Positions 20,496 to 32,481 of a stretch of DNA of 43,639 nt are shown piece by piece (positions within the stretch are counted from its first letter, which is position 1; the number at the start of each line of letters is the position of its first letter). This stretch comes from Saccoglossus kowalevskii (taxonomy: Eukaryota > Hemichordata > Enteropneusta > Harrimaniidae). Below the pieces are notes generated by a model. It was not told the DNA's origin and did not search any database. It saw only the letters and a program-made list of their open reading frames with translations. The position numbers and the translations under genes were made by a program. Location of the stretch: positions 119,243 through 162,881 of the forward strand of contig NW_003129874.1 of NCBI RefSeq assembly GCF_000003605.2. The letters are read 5' to 3'.

Positions 20496-23359
20496 TCAAA
20501 AATCTACTACATCCCAGTTTTCGTAATCCTCTTCTATACACGAACATAGTGGAAAGTTACAACATGGTTGTAACCATGGATACAGAGGGGCTATTCTGAA
20601 GATTTTAAACTGGTCTGTTACAGGTACAACTGTCCCTTCATGCATCGCGACTGCATCACGTGCTTTTGATGTGATTTCTTTCACATCATTATGCCTGGGA
20701 TCTAGAGGGCGACGTTCACTTGGATCATGTGTCAGGTCGTATACCAGTGGTGGGTCGTGATGGTCTACATATTCACCATAGCAATGACATAGCAATGTGT
20801 CGATGCAACCTTCCGTGCCAGGTAACCATTTTGGTGATGTATAAACCACTTTGTATGTAATATTACCTAGAAAGGATAAATTTTGGATATAATATAAAAT
20901 CATTCTTGCACAATATTGAACGAAATTAACATATTTATTCTAATAAAAAGACGAATATACAATATTACCTGTTTTGGGACGATATGTAACACCATGTATC
21001 CATGCTCCACAATAAATGAAAAGAAACTCATGTGGTGGCGCTTTGTCTTTGCCCGCTAACAGTTTTGTGATATCAACTCCATCTATTGTTACATCACGTG
21101 GTATTTTCACTCCTGCCAACGATGCTAATGTCGGTGTTACGTCCATACTACTAGTTGGAACAGATATCTCAGACCCTTTTGGTATCAATGGTGGATATCG
21201 TGCTATGGCTGGTACACGAACACCGCCCTCCCACACTTGAGATTTACCTCCTGTAATTTAAAATCAGTTGATGATGATCACATTTCAAAAACAATGCTTC
21301 AATTTTAACTACTCTATTCAGCTTGTTTGTAGGCACAAGATTTGGTGAGACATGAAAACCGTAAACGTTTCAGACACTCGGTTAAACTCATCTTAAACGT
21401 AACCTTCTTCAAACATATTACTATAAAATGTATACACACATTCCCTACGGAAGTTAACCTACTATAGCAAAGGACTATTGTTCCTCTCAAATAAATAATT
21501 TACTCATGCGCCTTCTGACTGATTTCCCTTGTTTGAAAGTATGTGTTCCTTAAAATATTAATTAAATGCCACAAAAAAGATAAACATCACAACATGTACG
21601 TGCAAACATTTGTTTACCTTTATATATGCCATTCCATCCTCCTTCTCGTTCACCTTCTCGCCCTGGTTCGATGGATATTTCCTCAATATGACCGCCGTGA
21701 TCGGACATGAAATATACGAATGTATTTTTCGTCAGTTCGAGTTGATCTAACTTTGCAAGTACTCTACCAACACTCCAGTCCATTTCTTCTACATTGTCTC
21801 CATACTGTCCGTGTTTACTTACTCCAGTAAAGTTCTTGGATGTAAACATTGCAGTATGTACTTTCAAAAATGATAAGTACAACAGAAATGGACCTTCCTT
21901 ATTTTCTTCAATGAATGATGTAGCATGTTTTGTCAGGCGGAGAGTCATGTTTTGTAATCTGAAAGGCTGTTCAACAGTCTCATAGTTTTTGAGTAGGACG
22001 CAAAGAAATCGGTAGTTATAGTGAGGGAAATTGTACGTCAGGATGACAATAATGGTCGTGAGTAAAAGTAAAATTTTGAAACATGTAGGTCCAATCACTC
22101 TGAAATATCTCAACAAACCAACCATTGTGTACAATGTAATACCCATGGTTGTTATAATAGTATAGAAATTATTCCACATTTTTAATATGCTTAACCGGCC
22201 ATTCGGTATGTCTGCGCATTCATTTAAATGTGTCAGTGATATACCATAGAAAAAGTCAAACCCTTGATTCAGTGGATGGAATTCAAAGTTACGACCAAAA
22301 CTAAAGCTGTGTAATCCCAGATGCCATTTCCCTGTAAACAAAAATATATTATTGTGGTGACATTTTTGGTAACTGAGAACTTGTACGAATACATTTGTAC
22401 GAATAAACCCTTTGCCAGATTTTAATTATATACTTAGTCCCTGACAATGATGTGAGTATCAGTATAGAACCATTAATAGATACCATACCGTAATCAATAA
22501 TCAATTATTAAAATAGGTTTTAATGATTCTGCTAAACTTCAACTATTTCATATTTACAGTGACTTGAACAAATTGCGCTTTATTTATCTTAATATGTGAT
22601 CAAATTATGTCCAAAATAGTCTTAAATTTCGACGAAATGTGTCGATTTTCAATAAAAATCCTGTGCCCCCCCCCCCCCGACATAAAATTGCGCCCTCAGT
22701 ATATAATTCACCAGTCATGTATAATAACGAGTGGTACCAGGATGTGAATAACACAAACAGTCAAACTGAAATCATAGCAGCATCCTAGGGATGAGTCTTG
22801 TTTTTTTACTACCACATCCAATAATTATTAGGCATGGCATGCTTACCAAGGGCAGCAGTGGCATATCCAGTGGATTTCACCATTTCAGCAAAGGTTATTT
22901 CGCTGGATGGCATGCCACCAATGCCGCTGTTAAATGCAAACATAGTATTCCGTAGCTTTGATGCCATTCCTGTAAAATAGGAATTGTTATTGTGTTTCTG
23001 CGTGAAGAAAACGTACATAATATACTTCGACTTGATTGACTTGTGTGTAAATAAAATTGATGTTAGATCACTCAAATATTGGTAGCATTCTTACCCATGC
23101 GTATGGGATAACGTCCTGTCAGAAACGCAGCACGACTTGGTGTACAGGTAGGTGTAGGTACCATGTTATGTGTCAACTTAACGCCCTCTGCCGCCAATCT
23201 ATCAATATTTGGTGTACGTATAGTGTCATTGCCAAAACAACCAATGTCACCAATACCAAGGTCATCTACCATAATAATGACGAAATTGGGTTTCTGTGTT
23301 ACGTCATCGGCTGATGTGAGCACCAAGAGGAGCAGAATAAGTAATCCACTGATTATCAT
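20496..23359 (-). CDS. STS-type arylsulfatase 2 (five coding exons)
   Basis: Intact tandem paralogue of sulfatase 1, also 584 residues. Exons are 23359-23095, 22969-22847, 22331-21618, 21250-20969 and 20866-20496, all with GT-AG ends and phase-1 introns. Coding lengths match sulfatase 1 exon for exon. It has a signal peptide (about 1-17), D32-D33, formylglycine motif C72-T-P-S-R76, K131/H133, H288, D340-H341 and K370, so it should be catalytically competent. The membrane-hairpin region (about 183-240) and exons 2 and 5 differ clearly from sulfatase 1 (about two thirds identical residues in exons 2 and 5). Exon 4 and the second half of exon 3 are about 96-97% identical. Likely role: a luminal or membrane-facing sulfatase with a substrate or localisation distinct from its neighbour; this is inference. 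Confidence 0.92.
22664..22678. repeat. Poly(C) run in sulfatase 2 intron
   Basis: A homopolymer of about 13 C lies in the intron between exons 2 and 3. Assembly length is unreliable in such runs. Confidence 0.8.
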
Positions 23360-24599
23360 CTTCTGTTTAAAAAAAGATTGTTAAAACTGTTAAAGTATAC
23401 TATTTATTTTGTGTCTTAATTACGCACTTTTTTCACTGAATATAACTTTGTGGATGTCAATGCCGACCTCTCCTTGTCCCAAATGTGTTTAAATTGTGAA
23501 TGGGTTTTGCATAGTATGACCAATTATGTCAATATTGAATATTACCATTTTTTTCACTGAATTTTGAGTATTATACAATTTTTTTAATTATTTTCTTGAA
23601 TATTTGTTGAAGGTAAACAGTGGTGCATAATCTTGTTAAAAGACGCTACAACATCTCAAGACAATCACCATTTCCATATTTTTGGTCAGAGTCTGTAAAT
23701 CGCAATAGCGGGAGGTCCGACCCGAATTGAAATAACAGGGCGGCAACATTTCATATTCGCTGATACATCAACATTACGTGTGATGACAGGAAAGTTATTG
23801 TGCAGAGTGTTTAGCTTGCGTTAACTTTACATAAAGAGGTAAATAAGCTGTAAAGACGTAAAGTCAAATTATCCAGAATAATTTGTTGGTTTATATCTTG
23901 TCAATTAGAGATTTTCTATGCCTAAAACACACAAAACAAGAGTAGAGAATTGTGACAAAAATGTAGAATCGTCAGTTTGCATAAGGTGTATAAATGTATG
24001 ATATGAATGATCCCTATAGAAAGATAAACATAGATGTTTCACTTTAAAATTATTATATCGTGGACATACAAGGCAAACATTGAAATTCATTCTCGACCAC
24101 GCCCATAATTTGCATAGTCTCATTTGGAATGTTCGATCCGATTCAATGCGAAGGTTAATTGACGATAATCTCAAATGGCGTAGAATAGAACTCAGTTTAT
24201 TGTTATTAATCACAGATAAATATTTTTCATAACAAAAATAATCTCAATAGCTTGGTACTTGTCAAGCTTTGGGTTATTTTGAAAATCTGCCCATAATTGT
24301 ATAAATATATCGTGAAACATATGTTTGAAAAGTGCTAAAAAGTAATTAACATCGTCAACTCTCTGATTTAACCAAACAAACCGAATAGACCTAAAGCCAC
24401 GAGAGAACAATAGCTTTTTTATTTGTAGGGACCAGCATTTAACATTCTTTTCTGCTTTGTAATATTGATACTGGTTATCACTGGTATACACAAATATTTG
24501 TATCCATTATAAATTCTTAACCAAAACTTAATAATACGCGAGTACCTTGAATATATTAAGGTAGCCTGCCGGCCCAATTCTCCATAAATAACAGGGTTT
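23360..24599. promoter_or_regulatory. 5' flank of sulfatase 2 (no element resolved)
   Basis: AT-rich sequence upstream of the start codon at 23359. No TATA box, initiator or CpG island was convincing. Open frames here (up to 102 codons, minus strand) are I/L/F-rich and show no domain. It resembles the flank of sulfatase 1 only in composition. Confidence 0.3.
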
Positions 24600-25330
24600 G
24601 TTGTATTGGAAAACTAATTCAAAACATATTTGCAAAACTTTCGATGAGCCTTTTCGACATTCTCCCAGTCATCAAACCCCCGAACTTCACTCCCATACAT
24701 TGATAATGGTAATATCTTACAATCAATGATTTTCATATAAACTTGTACGACAATTGAACTATATTTAGATAAAATCCGTTTTAAAGCAAACATTGCTTTG
24801 CTTGCTTGTTCAGCAAGGTTTTCTCTGAGCCATAAACCAAAAGACGTAAAGTAAGTAAAAGACGACACAGCCGGACATATTTCCCCACTATAGTACTTTG
24901 TATTAAAGTCTCAGGTCATGTCTCAAAGTACCAGCTTTCCTGAAGACCATGACCACGACGAGGCTAAACAAAATCAAATCATCCGCAAGTAGAAGGTATA
25001 ATATTTTCAGCAAACCAACATATACATCAGAGAATCGATGCTGTAGATGCTCGCCAAGGTCGCGTCATTAATAAACCTTGCTGAACCCCGCATAAGCATT
25101 CAAACACATCTGATATACCATTTGGCTTATGTGCGCGAGACTTACTGTACATACATTGAACAGTTTTTAAAGAAATACCATGGAAACCGTTTTTCAAAAG
25201 CAAATAATGGCTAATGCGGTCGAACCCAGCTTGATTTTCATTTAAAAGACAATTTTCTGAAACCCAGGTTCTATTCTATTGTAAATAACGGAAGGAGAAT
25301 ATTATTTAAAAAGCAGCTCAAAATGATATT
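24600..25330 (-). mobile_element. Degenerate LINE reverse-transcriptase remnant
   Basis: Read on the minus strand from about 25260 downward: N-x-x-Q-A-G-F runs directly into D-R-I-S-H-Y-L-L-L-K-N-G. Next come K-T-V-Q-C-M-Y-S-K-S, F-E-C-L-C-G-V-Q-Q-G (about 25080-25100) and L-L-A-D-D-L-I-L-F (about 24970-25000), which is the catalytic A/Y-x-D-D of LINE RTs. The C-terminal frame at 24868-24614 gives E-Q-A-S-K-A-M-F-A-L-K-R, typical of the region following RT. Frames shift several times and the segment between Q-A-G-F and D-R-I-S is deleted. CR1/Jockey-like affinity is inference. Confidence 0.75.
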
Positions 25331-27180
25331 TAACTATAAGTTCCTGACCAATATAGCTCATGCTACAGTTATATATAAAAGCCCAAAACTTATTTTCTTG
25401 TTTAAAATGCAAATTAGGCTATACAATGTTCAGCCGGCATGGTAGTTCACTCGTCGCAATTAGTACATTTTAAGGTCGCTTCTTTACTTGATTGCGTGCA
25501 ACTAAATTTCGTGCTCAACACAATTAAGTCACATTTCATGTTCGCTTTTTTACATGACTATGAACGACCATGATCTGATCATGTCAGTCTGATAAGCCAT
25601 TAGTCACGGTGGTCAAATAGTTGTCAATAAGATCGTTGTCAGCTGAGCAGAGTGATTGCAGTCATTTCGGGGTCGCACACAGTCGATCATGAATTTTAAA
25701 AGACCGTCATATCGGGGTTATTGTGAAAAACTTATTCATATCTCACGTAATGCCTGACCACTAAAACATGTTGTCAAATGAATAATTGAAATGCAGTGGT
25801 CGGCACTTTCGATCTATTTTATAAAACACATAATAATATTCCCGAACTGTCCTACCTTATACATGTTGCACTGCTACTGACCGTGACCTTTATGACTTTT
25901 ACAGTTCTGACATGCAGTCGTGCGGTGCAAAGCCGGACAAAACACAATAGTGATACTAGTATATCTGTGTAGTCTCCCAAGCCTGACTAGTGGATTTCAA
26001 CGCAAACAAATGTACTTAAGTAGACTAAAATAATAGTGTTATAGGAAACACAGTTTTAAAAAGCAGAGGTCTGACGTGTGTTCCTCCGTACATGAAATTC
26101 GAGATCTGAGAATAAATTCTGGCGATAGAAACAACTATGTGCTGCGGAATATCGGGTATAAAACGGGCCATGAAGTAGACGACAAACTTGAACGACCTCT
26201 TTGCATGGCGTCATTTCGCCTCTAGGAGGCGGTGGTTAAATACCTCAGCAATGAACATTATGGTTTCCATACACGTTGAATTGACGTCTAAACATCAAAT
26301 ACTTATTGTTTTTAACTATTTATAATTTGACTGTGATGGAATATTTTAATATTCTGTGGGTACAAGTAAGGCATCATTGTGTTATTACAAGTACATCAGT
26401 GAAATTTCTGAATTTCCTTTTCTGATTGTTGACTTTTTACGATGTGTTCACGATTTGTATAATTGTTGTTGTTTTTCCGAAAGGAGAAAACATGGAAAGT
26501 CATGGAATTAAATAAAGAGCTTCATGCATGGACAGAGTGACAGAAAATATTCCTAAATCTAACATAAAACACAACATTACTCCTTTTCGTGTATTTATTA
26601 ATTTCGTATGTTTGTAATTATCCAGTCTTTCGATGATAATGATTTGGTTTGTTTGGAATGCCTATAGACCATGTCCCGGGAATAATTTGTTTGGAATGTC
26701 GATCGTCGTTGGTTTCTCTATGTTAAGAGACTGGACAGAAAGTACCAGAGGTAGGTCGGTGTTGATTGGGCATGGGACACTGATTTTCGTGCAAGTGTTG
26801 AGGGGGGAGGGGGGTTACAGTGATGTGTGCAGACATAGGGGTGAGGGCCCACAGAAAAAGAACCCGAGAAATTATGCACAGTCTAGTTGACTGTGTTGTC
26901 TCAACAAACACCTATTCCTATTACGCATTCAGCAGTTGTATTTATATTGAATGACATGTTAAAAACATTACTTATATTCAGACCTATCCAATGAAACCAT
27001 GCAGTCGATTTGTGACCATGATGTCATTCAAAGTGACAAGTCTCGGCCTTTGTTAAGGCAACCACTGTTGGCATAACTATGCAGAGGTTCTCGCCTACAG
27101 TCAAAGCACTGTAGCAACAGTTTTATATTCAACAGAACAGTTTTAATATTAAATTATAATAAAATAAAATGTGTGTAAAA
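25331..27180. other. Intergenic, no gene recognised
   Basis: No domain-bearing frame. At 26218-26232 a perfect palindrome, cgcctctaggaggcg, occurs. At about 26649 and 26690 the phrase 'tttgtttggaatg' is repeated. A G-rich stretch (ggggggaggggggtt) lies near 26802-26816. Confidence 0.4.
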
Positions 27181-27189
27181 GTAGTACGA

Positions 27190-27480
27190 ACAAAAGCTTC
27201 CCCACTAATCCACAATCGTAACCTCATTCACCCTTATCACCAACCTCTTGCTTTCTCACCTGCTCACCATGTACTTTGTCGTTAGTTTCGCCTACCTGCT
27301 CCTCATTCTCATCCACCTCACAATCTTTATCACACACATCCTCCTCATCGCACATGTCCCCCTCATCTCACACACCCTCCCAACACTATTGCTCAAAAAT
27401 CTGACGATTCATAATCAAGTACAGATGGGACACAATTCTTTATCATGCTCACAGCACCACAAGTCAGCCTCTTTGCCCTC
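27190..27480. repeat. Pyrimidine/AC-skewed tract with CTCATC-type motifs
   Basis: The plus strand is strongly C/T/A with very little G (ctcctcattctcatccacctcac...). One minus-strand frame reads as about 45 acidic codons (D/E-rich), but it is closed by a stop right at its upstream edge and has no splice-supported continuation. I treat it as low-complexity sequence, not a gene. Confidence 0.4.
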
Positions 27481-28880
27481 TTTATCCCTAAAAGATATTT
27501 GAAGTTTCCCTTATAATAGACATTAAATCTTTCAATGATATGTCGAGAGTTTCATTATACGGGTTGCTACAGGTAGATGCAATTATTTTAGCAACTATAT
27601 TCATGCCACTTTCCATACGGTTCCATACTTTTCTGTTTTATTTTTCTCCGTTCTATGTTTTAAATGACGTGCCTCAAACATCGACATTATCTTTTGTTTG
27701 TTTTGTAATATGGTGTATAATATGTCATGTAGTCTATCAGTCAGACTGTTAATTTCCTTCAACAATTTAGTGCTCATTTGTACTCGATTTAATTGTATTT
27801 TACTTTGTATAAACATGTTTTCCATATTAGCTTTGACTTTCTTAAAATGTTGTATGACCCTAATGTGGTTCATATACAGTATAATCAAACATATCCATGA
27901 TGATATCTATTAAGTCAGGTACTGTAGTTCATTTTTCAAAGACAACAGACTGACATTTATGTATGTTATGTTGCTAAACTAAAGTTATTTAATAATGGAG
28001 ATCAATTTGAAGTTTATACAAAAACTGTATCATTTTCATTGACATGTTTTCGAGGAAAAAAATACAGGTATTTACGTTAACCACATAAACTGCCATTTAA
28101 AATTAGCAGCCAATGTGTATATATGGGTATGTAGCATATTACTCGAGGATATGCCACTGGTACTTGTAAAATAACGATTGTTACTATTTGCCAGAGAGAA
28201 CAAACTTATTAAACTTCAAATTGATTGGAATGTTCGCAAGTAAAAAAAAATATGTAAGACCGTACATCAAATTATCTGTTTCGAAAACAACTACTAGTAT
28301 TATGTTACATTTACCACAAATTGTCAATAGAGGGCGCATGTCAAAAAAAAAAGAAAACTTGCACAAGATTTCTTCAATGCACATTTGCACTATTTTATGT
28401 GTATATTTATGTGATTATACGCAATGTCATTTTCCATTGTTCATTTAATTTATGCAATAGTCAAGATATATTCAGGCCTACAATATTTATTTAATTGTTT
28501 TTAATATTATTCATCACACAATTATTTTAAGACCAATCTTTTCCTTCAGTGTGTCTTCGAACTTTGTGAAATCATGATTTTTATCATTCATAAAAAAAAA
28601 AAAGTATTAAAAAGCCTAAATTGCCTTTTTGTTTGCACATAGTTGGCTCTGATCTTAAAGGGGAACTAAATAGAGCCTATTTTTGTGTTTGTATTTATCA
28701 AGTTATGTATATTGATTATAAATTTGAAAAAAAAATGAAAAAAAAATGATTATCTTCAGAGTTATGATTTAAATATGAGAAACCATAAACCTGCGAAGGA
28801 CTTCCGCTTGGGCCATCTTGCCATCAAAAACCGCCCTCATGAGGTATAAACAGGTAAGGTAACAAAGTATGATGACGAAA
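27481..28880. other. Intergenic, no gene recognised
   Basis: A 95-codon minus-strand frame (27888-27601), rich in K, N, E and I with helical character, has no recognised relatives. Other frames are shorter. The rest is AT-rich. Confidence 0.4.
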
Positions 28881-29047
28881 TAGTATCTGGGCTAATCTGC
28901 ACTGGCTCGGAAGGTTGTAAATGATTAGCTAGTTTGAATTTGCATAACAATACTGACAATGAACGTGCATTCAACGCCACAAGTTTTTTGTTTTTTTAGC
29001 CAATCAGAATTCATCTTCCCAGCCAGTGCAGATCAGCCGTAGTATCT
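28881..29047. mobile_element. hAT-like MITE (151 bp) with 8-bp target duplication
   Basis: The terminal inverted repeats are about 25 bp: left end GGGCTAATCTGCACTGGCT (28889 on), right end reverse-complement CGGCTGATCTGCACTGGCT (to 29039). TAGTATCT flanks both sides (28881-28888 and 29040-29047). An 8-bp duplication fits hAT-type transposition. No coding capacity. Confidence 0.85.
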
Positions 29048-30869
29048 GATTAAATATAAGCAACTTAGGGAGCCATAGTTGGCTGGACTGGTGAATTGAC
29101 TTCTAGTAAAAATATATCTGAAAGTCACATGGTTCAAGGTTTGATTAGGAATAGTGTCTTGCCATAGCAAATTATACACAAATGTGCAAAGGAATTTTAT
29201 AGGTATTCAAAGAAAAATGGCAACACAAATCATAGAACTTTTAATAGATCTTACCAAATTAATAAACCCACAACGTAATTCAAACATGTATAAAACAAAT
29301 TTTAGATATATAGAAAACTACAAATGTATTTAAAATACATTTCAAATGTGATTAATGAAGGTGAGAAATGTCCCCCACCCACCAATACTATCCACAAAAA
29401 CATATTTCAGAAATATTAATTTAAACCATGTTTTCGAAGTCGTGGTTAAAAAAATCTTTCAAATACATCAATTTTATCTTTACAGTGGCCCCTATTTTGA
29501 AGTGCATAATGAGTAATGTTTTGTGATACATGTAGTTTGAAGGTTTGAACTAAACATCAGAGTTTACCATAATACTTTAACAGGGAACTATACCAAAATG
29601 CTCAGTAGAATGGTGTACTGCTGTTTTCAGTGCACTGTCGGCGTTTGTCTCTTCAATGCAAAATCTTCCAAAATTATTTTGTTGCAGAGTCCATACTGTC
29701 AGCAATCCAGTTTGCTATGAATTTCCCTGTGAATATAGCTATGTAACGCAAGAAATGTACACAATAACTTACTTTATGGCCAGACTATGCTGATGGTGAT
29801 ATTTACACGACACAGGAATCCGTATTGTGAAAGCAGAATCTTATTGACAATTCAATTAAGTTATAGGTGCATTAAGATTTACTGAACATTTAACCCTGTG
29901 TTTATAGATTTTTAGATTGCATAAAATAAAATTAAAACAAGTAATGACAATGCACATTCCCTGTGTTGCTTTTACCTGTAGTCAATCTCAGTGTTCAGTA
30001 CAAATAACACGTAGATATACACGTCTCCCACAGGGGACTCAATGAGTCATTTGTATGTCAATTTCAATGCAGTGAGACTGGAAGTTCATAGATTAACAAT
30101 TTGTGGTGAGACTAGTATGCATGGGTACCATAACAAAAACCAAATGATTGTCAACCCTGTTCATCTGCAGGAAACAGTTACGAACATGGTTAAAAAACTG
30201 TGATTTCAGGATTTTAAACAAAATGGCAGTCAATTCATCAAATCTGTTTAAGTCACAACAAAACTGTATAACTTATGAGTATAGTATTTGTATTCAAACT
30301 ATCATCTGAATCAGGCAATATATTAGTGAGGAATCGGTATGGACATGAATAAAAAATCATAATGGACACTAGTTGACTAGTTTAGCGTCTTAAAAAAATA
30401 TGACATGCACCTATTACCCAATATGCTTGAAACCCATATTAATAGTTCTCGATTTCAGACTTGGTCCAAAACAATATTTATTAAATATATTTTAAGGGTA
30501 ATTTATAGAAAACTAAATCTGTAAAAATTTATTGATCACACAGTCTAATACAAGCCATGCATGACAAAGTCCTCGTTAGTCAAATTTAAGATGTATAGTT
30601 TTGTTCATAGCAATATATTTGGAACAAAAACATGCGGTCCTACTATGTACGCAGGACTACCTAGATCCATGATACGATACAATATAACACAACAATGAGA
30701 AACATGCTTTTTTTCACATGAGGTAAATAATTTCCGCGTAACTACGGGAGTCTCGCCACACTTGCACAAACTTTTCCTGTCCTTGTCCTTCGACAATGTC
30801 GGCACATTCGTAGGACTGTCACCCCCATGGATCGAATGGTATTGTCCTATTGTTAAACGCTAACCAAAA
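29048..30869. other. Intergenic, no gene recognised
   Basis: AT-rich with no supported frame or structured repeat. Confidence 0.4.
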
Positions 30870-31085
30870 TTAGTAAACAACATGGCGGACTCGACTCGCC
30901 GGAATGCCCGGGCGTCGATCATAAAAAGTGTGGATAGCTGCTCGAATTCGCCACTCCGGTTCAAATTTTGAGCATAAACAAATATTATACAGTACAAGGA
31001 TTGCTGCCGCTGCCCCGCGCGTTAGGTATTCCCCCCTGTTCGCCTCCGCGCGTGTCCGGGCGTTAAATAGTAGGACCCAAAACAT
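30870..31085. promoter_or_regulatory. CpG-rich block with AACATGGCGGAC start-like sequence
   Basis: A short stretch much richer in G+C and CpG than its surroundings. On the plus strand, aacaacATGGCGGAC (ATG at about 30881) has good initiation context and opens a short basic frame of about 30 codons. ATGGCGG is also the core of YY1-type sites. On the minus strand a 71-codon frame covers the same block. It may be a first exon and promoter, or GC-rich repeat debris. No downstream exon was recognised. Confidence 0.3.
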
Positions 31086-31279
31086 GTGCTAAGTATGGAT
31101 CCAGAAGCTGATGCTTGATTATGAAGATTTTTTAACATTAAACTGATTGACATCTGATCATGAAACGAGTACTTGTCCTTATTAGAAAATAACAGCATTA
31201 ATTAAAACAATGCAGGCCTCAACATGATGTATAACGAATATGTAAAATTTGAACATTATCAGTCAAAGCATGTCAGAGA

Positions 31280-31600
31280 TATGGCTCTAGGCACATCCAT
31301 TAAAACAAAATGGCCACCAGTCGGCCATTTTAAATAGGATCTGAAAAATAAAATGATGTGCATCAAGGTCCCCTAAAGTCCAACGTATGTACCATGTTTG
31401 AACAAAATCCATCAGTAAACAGCCCAGAAATGCTTGATTTTGATGAATTTTTAGCACAAAATTGACCACTAATTGGCCATCTTGAATCAGACTGTGAAAC
31501 AAATTGATTTGCATATGTACCGTACAATATTATGTATGATGTAGGTGTGAAGTTTGAATGTGATTGGTCCAGGTCCAGTCCAGACGCACAGACACACAGA
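31280..31600. repeat. Dispersed repeat copy 1 (ggccatcttgaatc family)
   Basis: Shares phrases with 34830-35270: 'ttggccatcttgaatc', '(t)gaaacaaatt', 'gtttgaatgtgatt', and 'aaaatggc' before a ggccat stretch. It appears to be a diverged dispersed family of unknown class. The open frames across it are not genes. Confidence 0.5.
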
Positions 31601-32481
31601 TGCAAAATGGTCAATCATACCAGTCTCTCTATTGCTATTTTACTTGAAAATGAAAGTGAGAAAAAAAACATAGTCTCTAATTTGTGGAAGGATCACACAT
31701 GCCATTTTCCTATAAATGAAAGTTTCAATTGCTGCTCGTAAAAGTCGTCTCAGTTCCACTCTCGGTTGCTGTGAACATGAACACTGAGAGTACCCGTTTC
31801 AATCAAAAACACAATTGCAAATTGCCTATTGTCTGTTTTGAATTTAAAAAATTGTGCCTGTTGCCAGTTAATTAACATTAACACAAAAAGTCATATGACA
31901 TGCTGTAGTTTTTATTTGTGATAATGGTAATACTTATACCAATGATGATAAAACAAACATTTCAGATCACACAGTCACAGAAAATTCCTTCTAGCAGATT
32001 TTATAACAAGCTTATGAAAAAATGATGAAGGTAAATCAACTGTTCATAATGGAGCTCCAGTGATTATTGAATATACAGTTTGTTACTATATTTCCACTTT
32101 TAGCTGATAAATCCTGTTTTTAGGCAGCTGTATAATATAAATCAACACCAAGCATATTTACATCACCTTTATTATTTATATTTTTTAAATACATAGAAGG
32201 CAAGTTTTGATGTGTTTTATTTAATATGAGCTGCTTTTCATTCAATGAAACATTATTCACATAAAAACTGACTTGTGGTTGTTGTTTTAACAATGGTCCA
32301 TACCAGTAATGATGGTCATTGTTCACATACTTTGCTAAATTATTTTGTTAGAGTCCCCAAACTAGTTTTCAAAACCAAAATGGCCACCAAAGAAGGGTTA
32401 TGCTATGAGAAAGTCATATTGTTTTTAAGGAAACAGAACATGACAATCTTTGTTTAAAATGTTTGCGCAGAATTCTTGCTC
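31601..32481. other. 3' flank of the MTARC gene
   Basis: On the minus strand, AATAAA signals lie at 32216-32221 and 32168-32173, about 260 and 310 bases after the MTARC stop. These are the likely ends of its 3' UTR. No other feature seen. Confidence 0.4.

Noticed and set aside
27240-27480. Acidic minus-strand coding exon
   Set aside because: A stop codon immediately precedes the acidic run and no acceptor restores a frame; better explained by low-complexity C-rich DNA.
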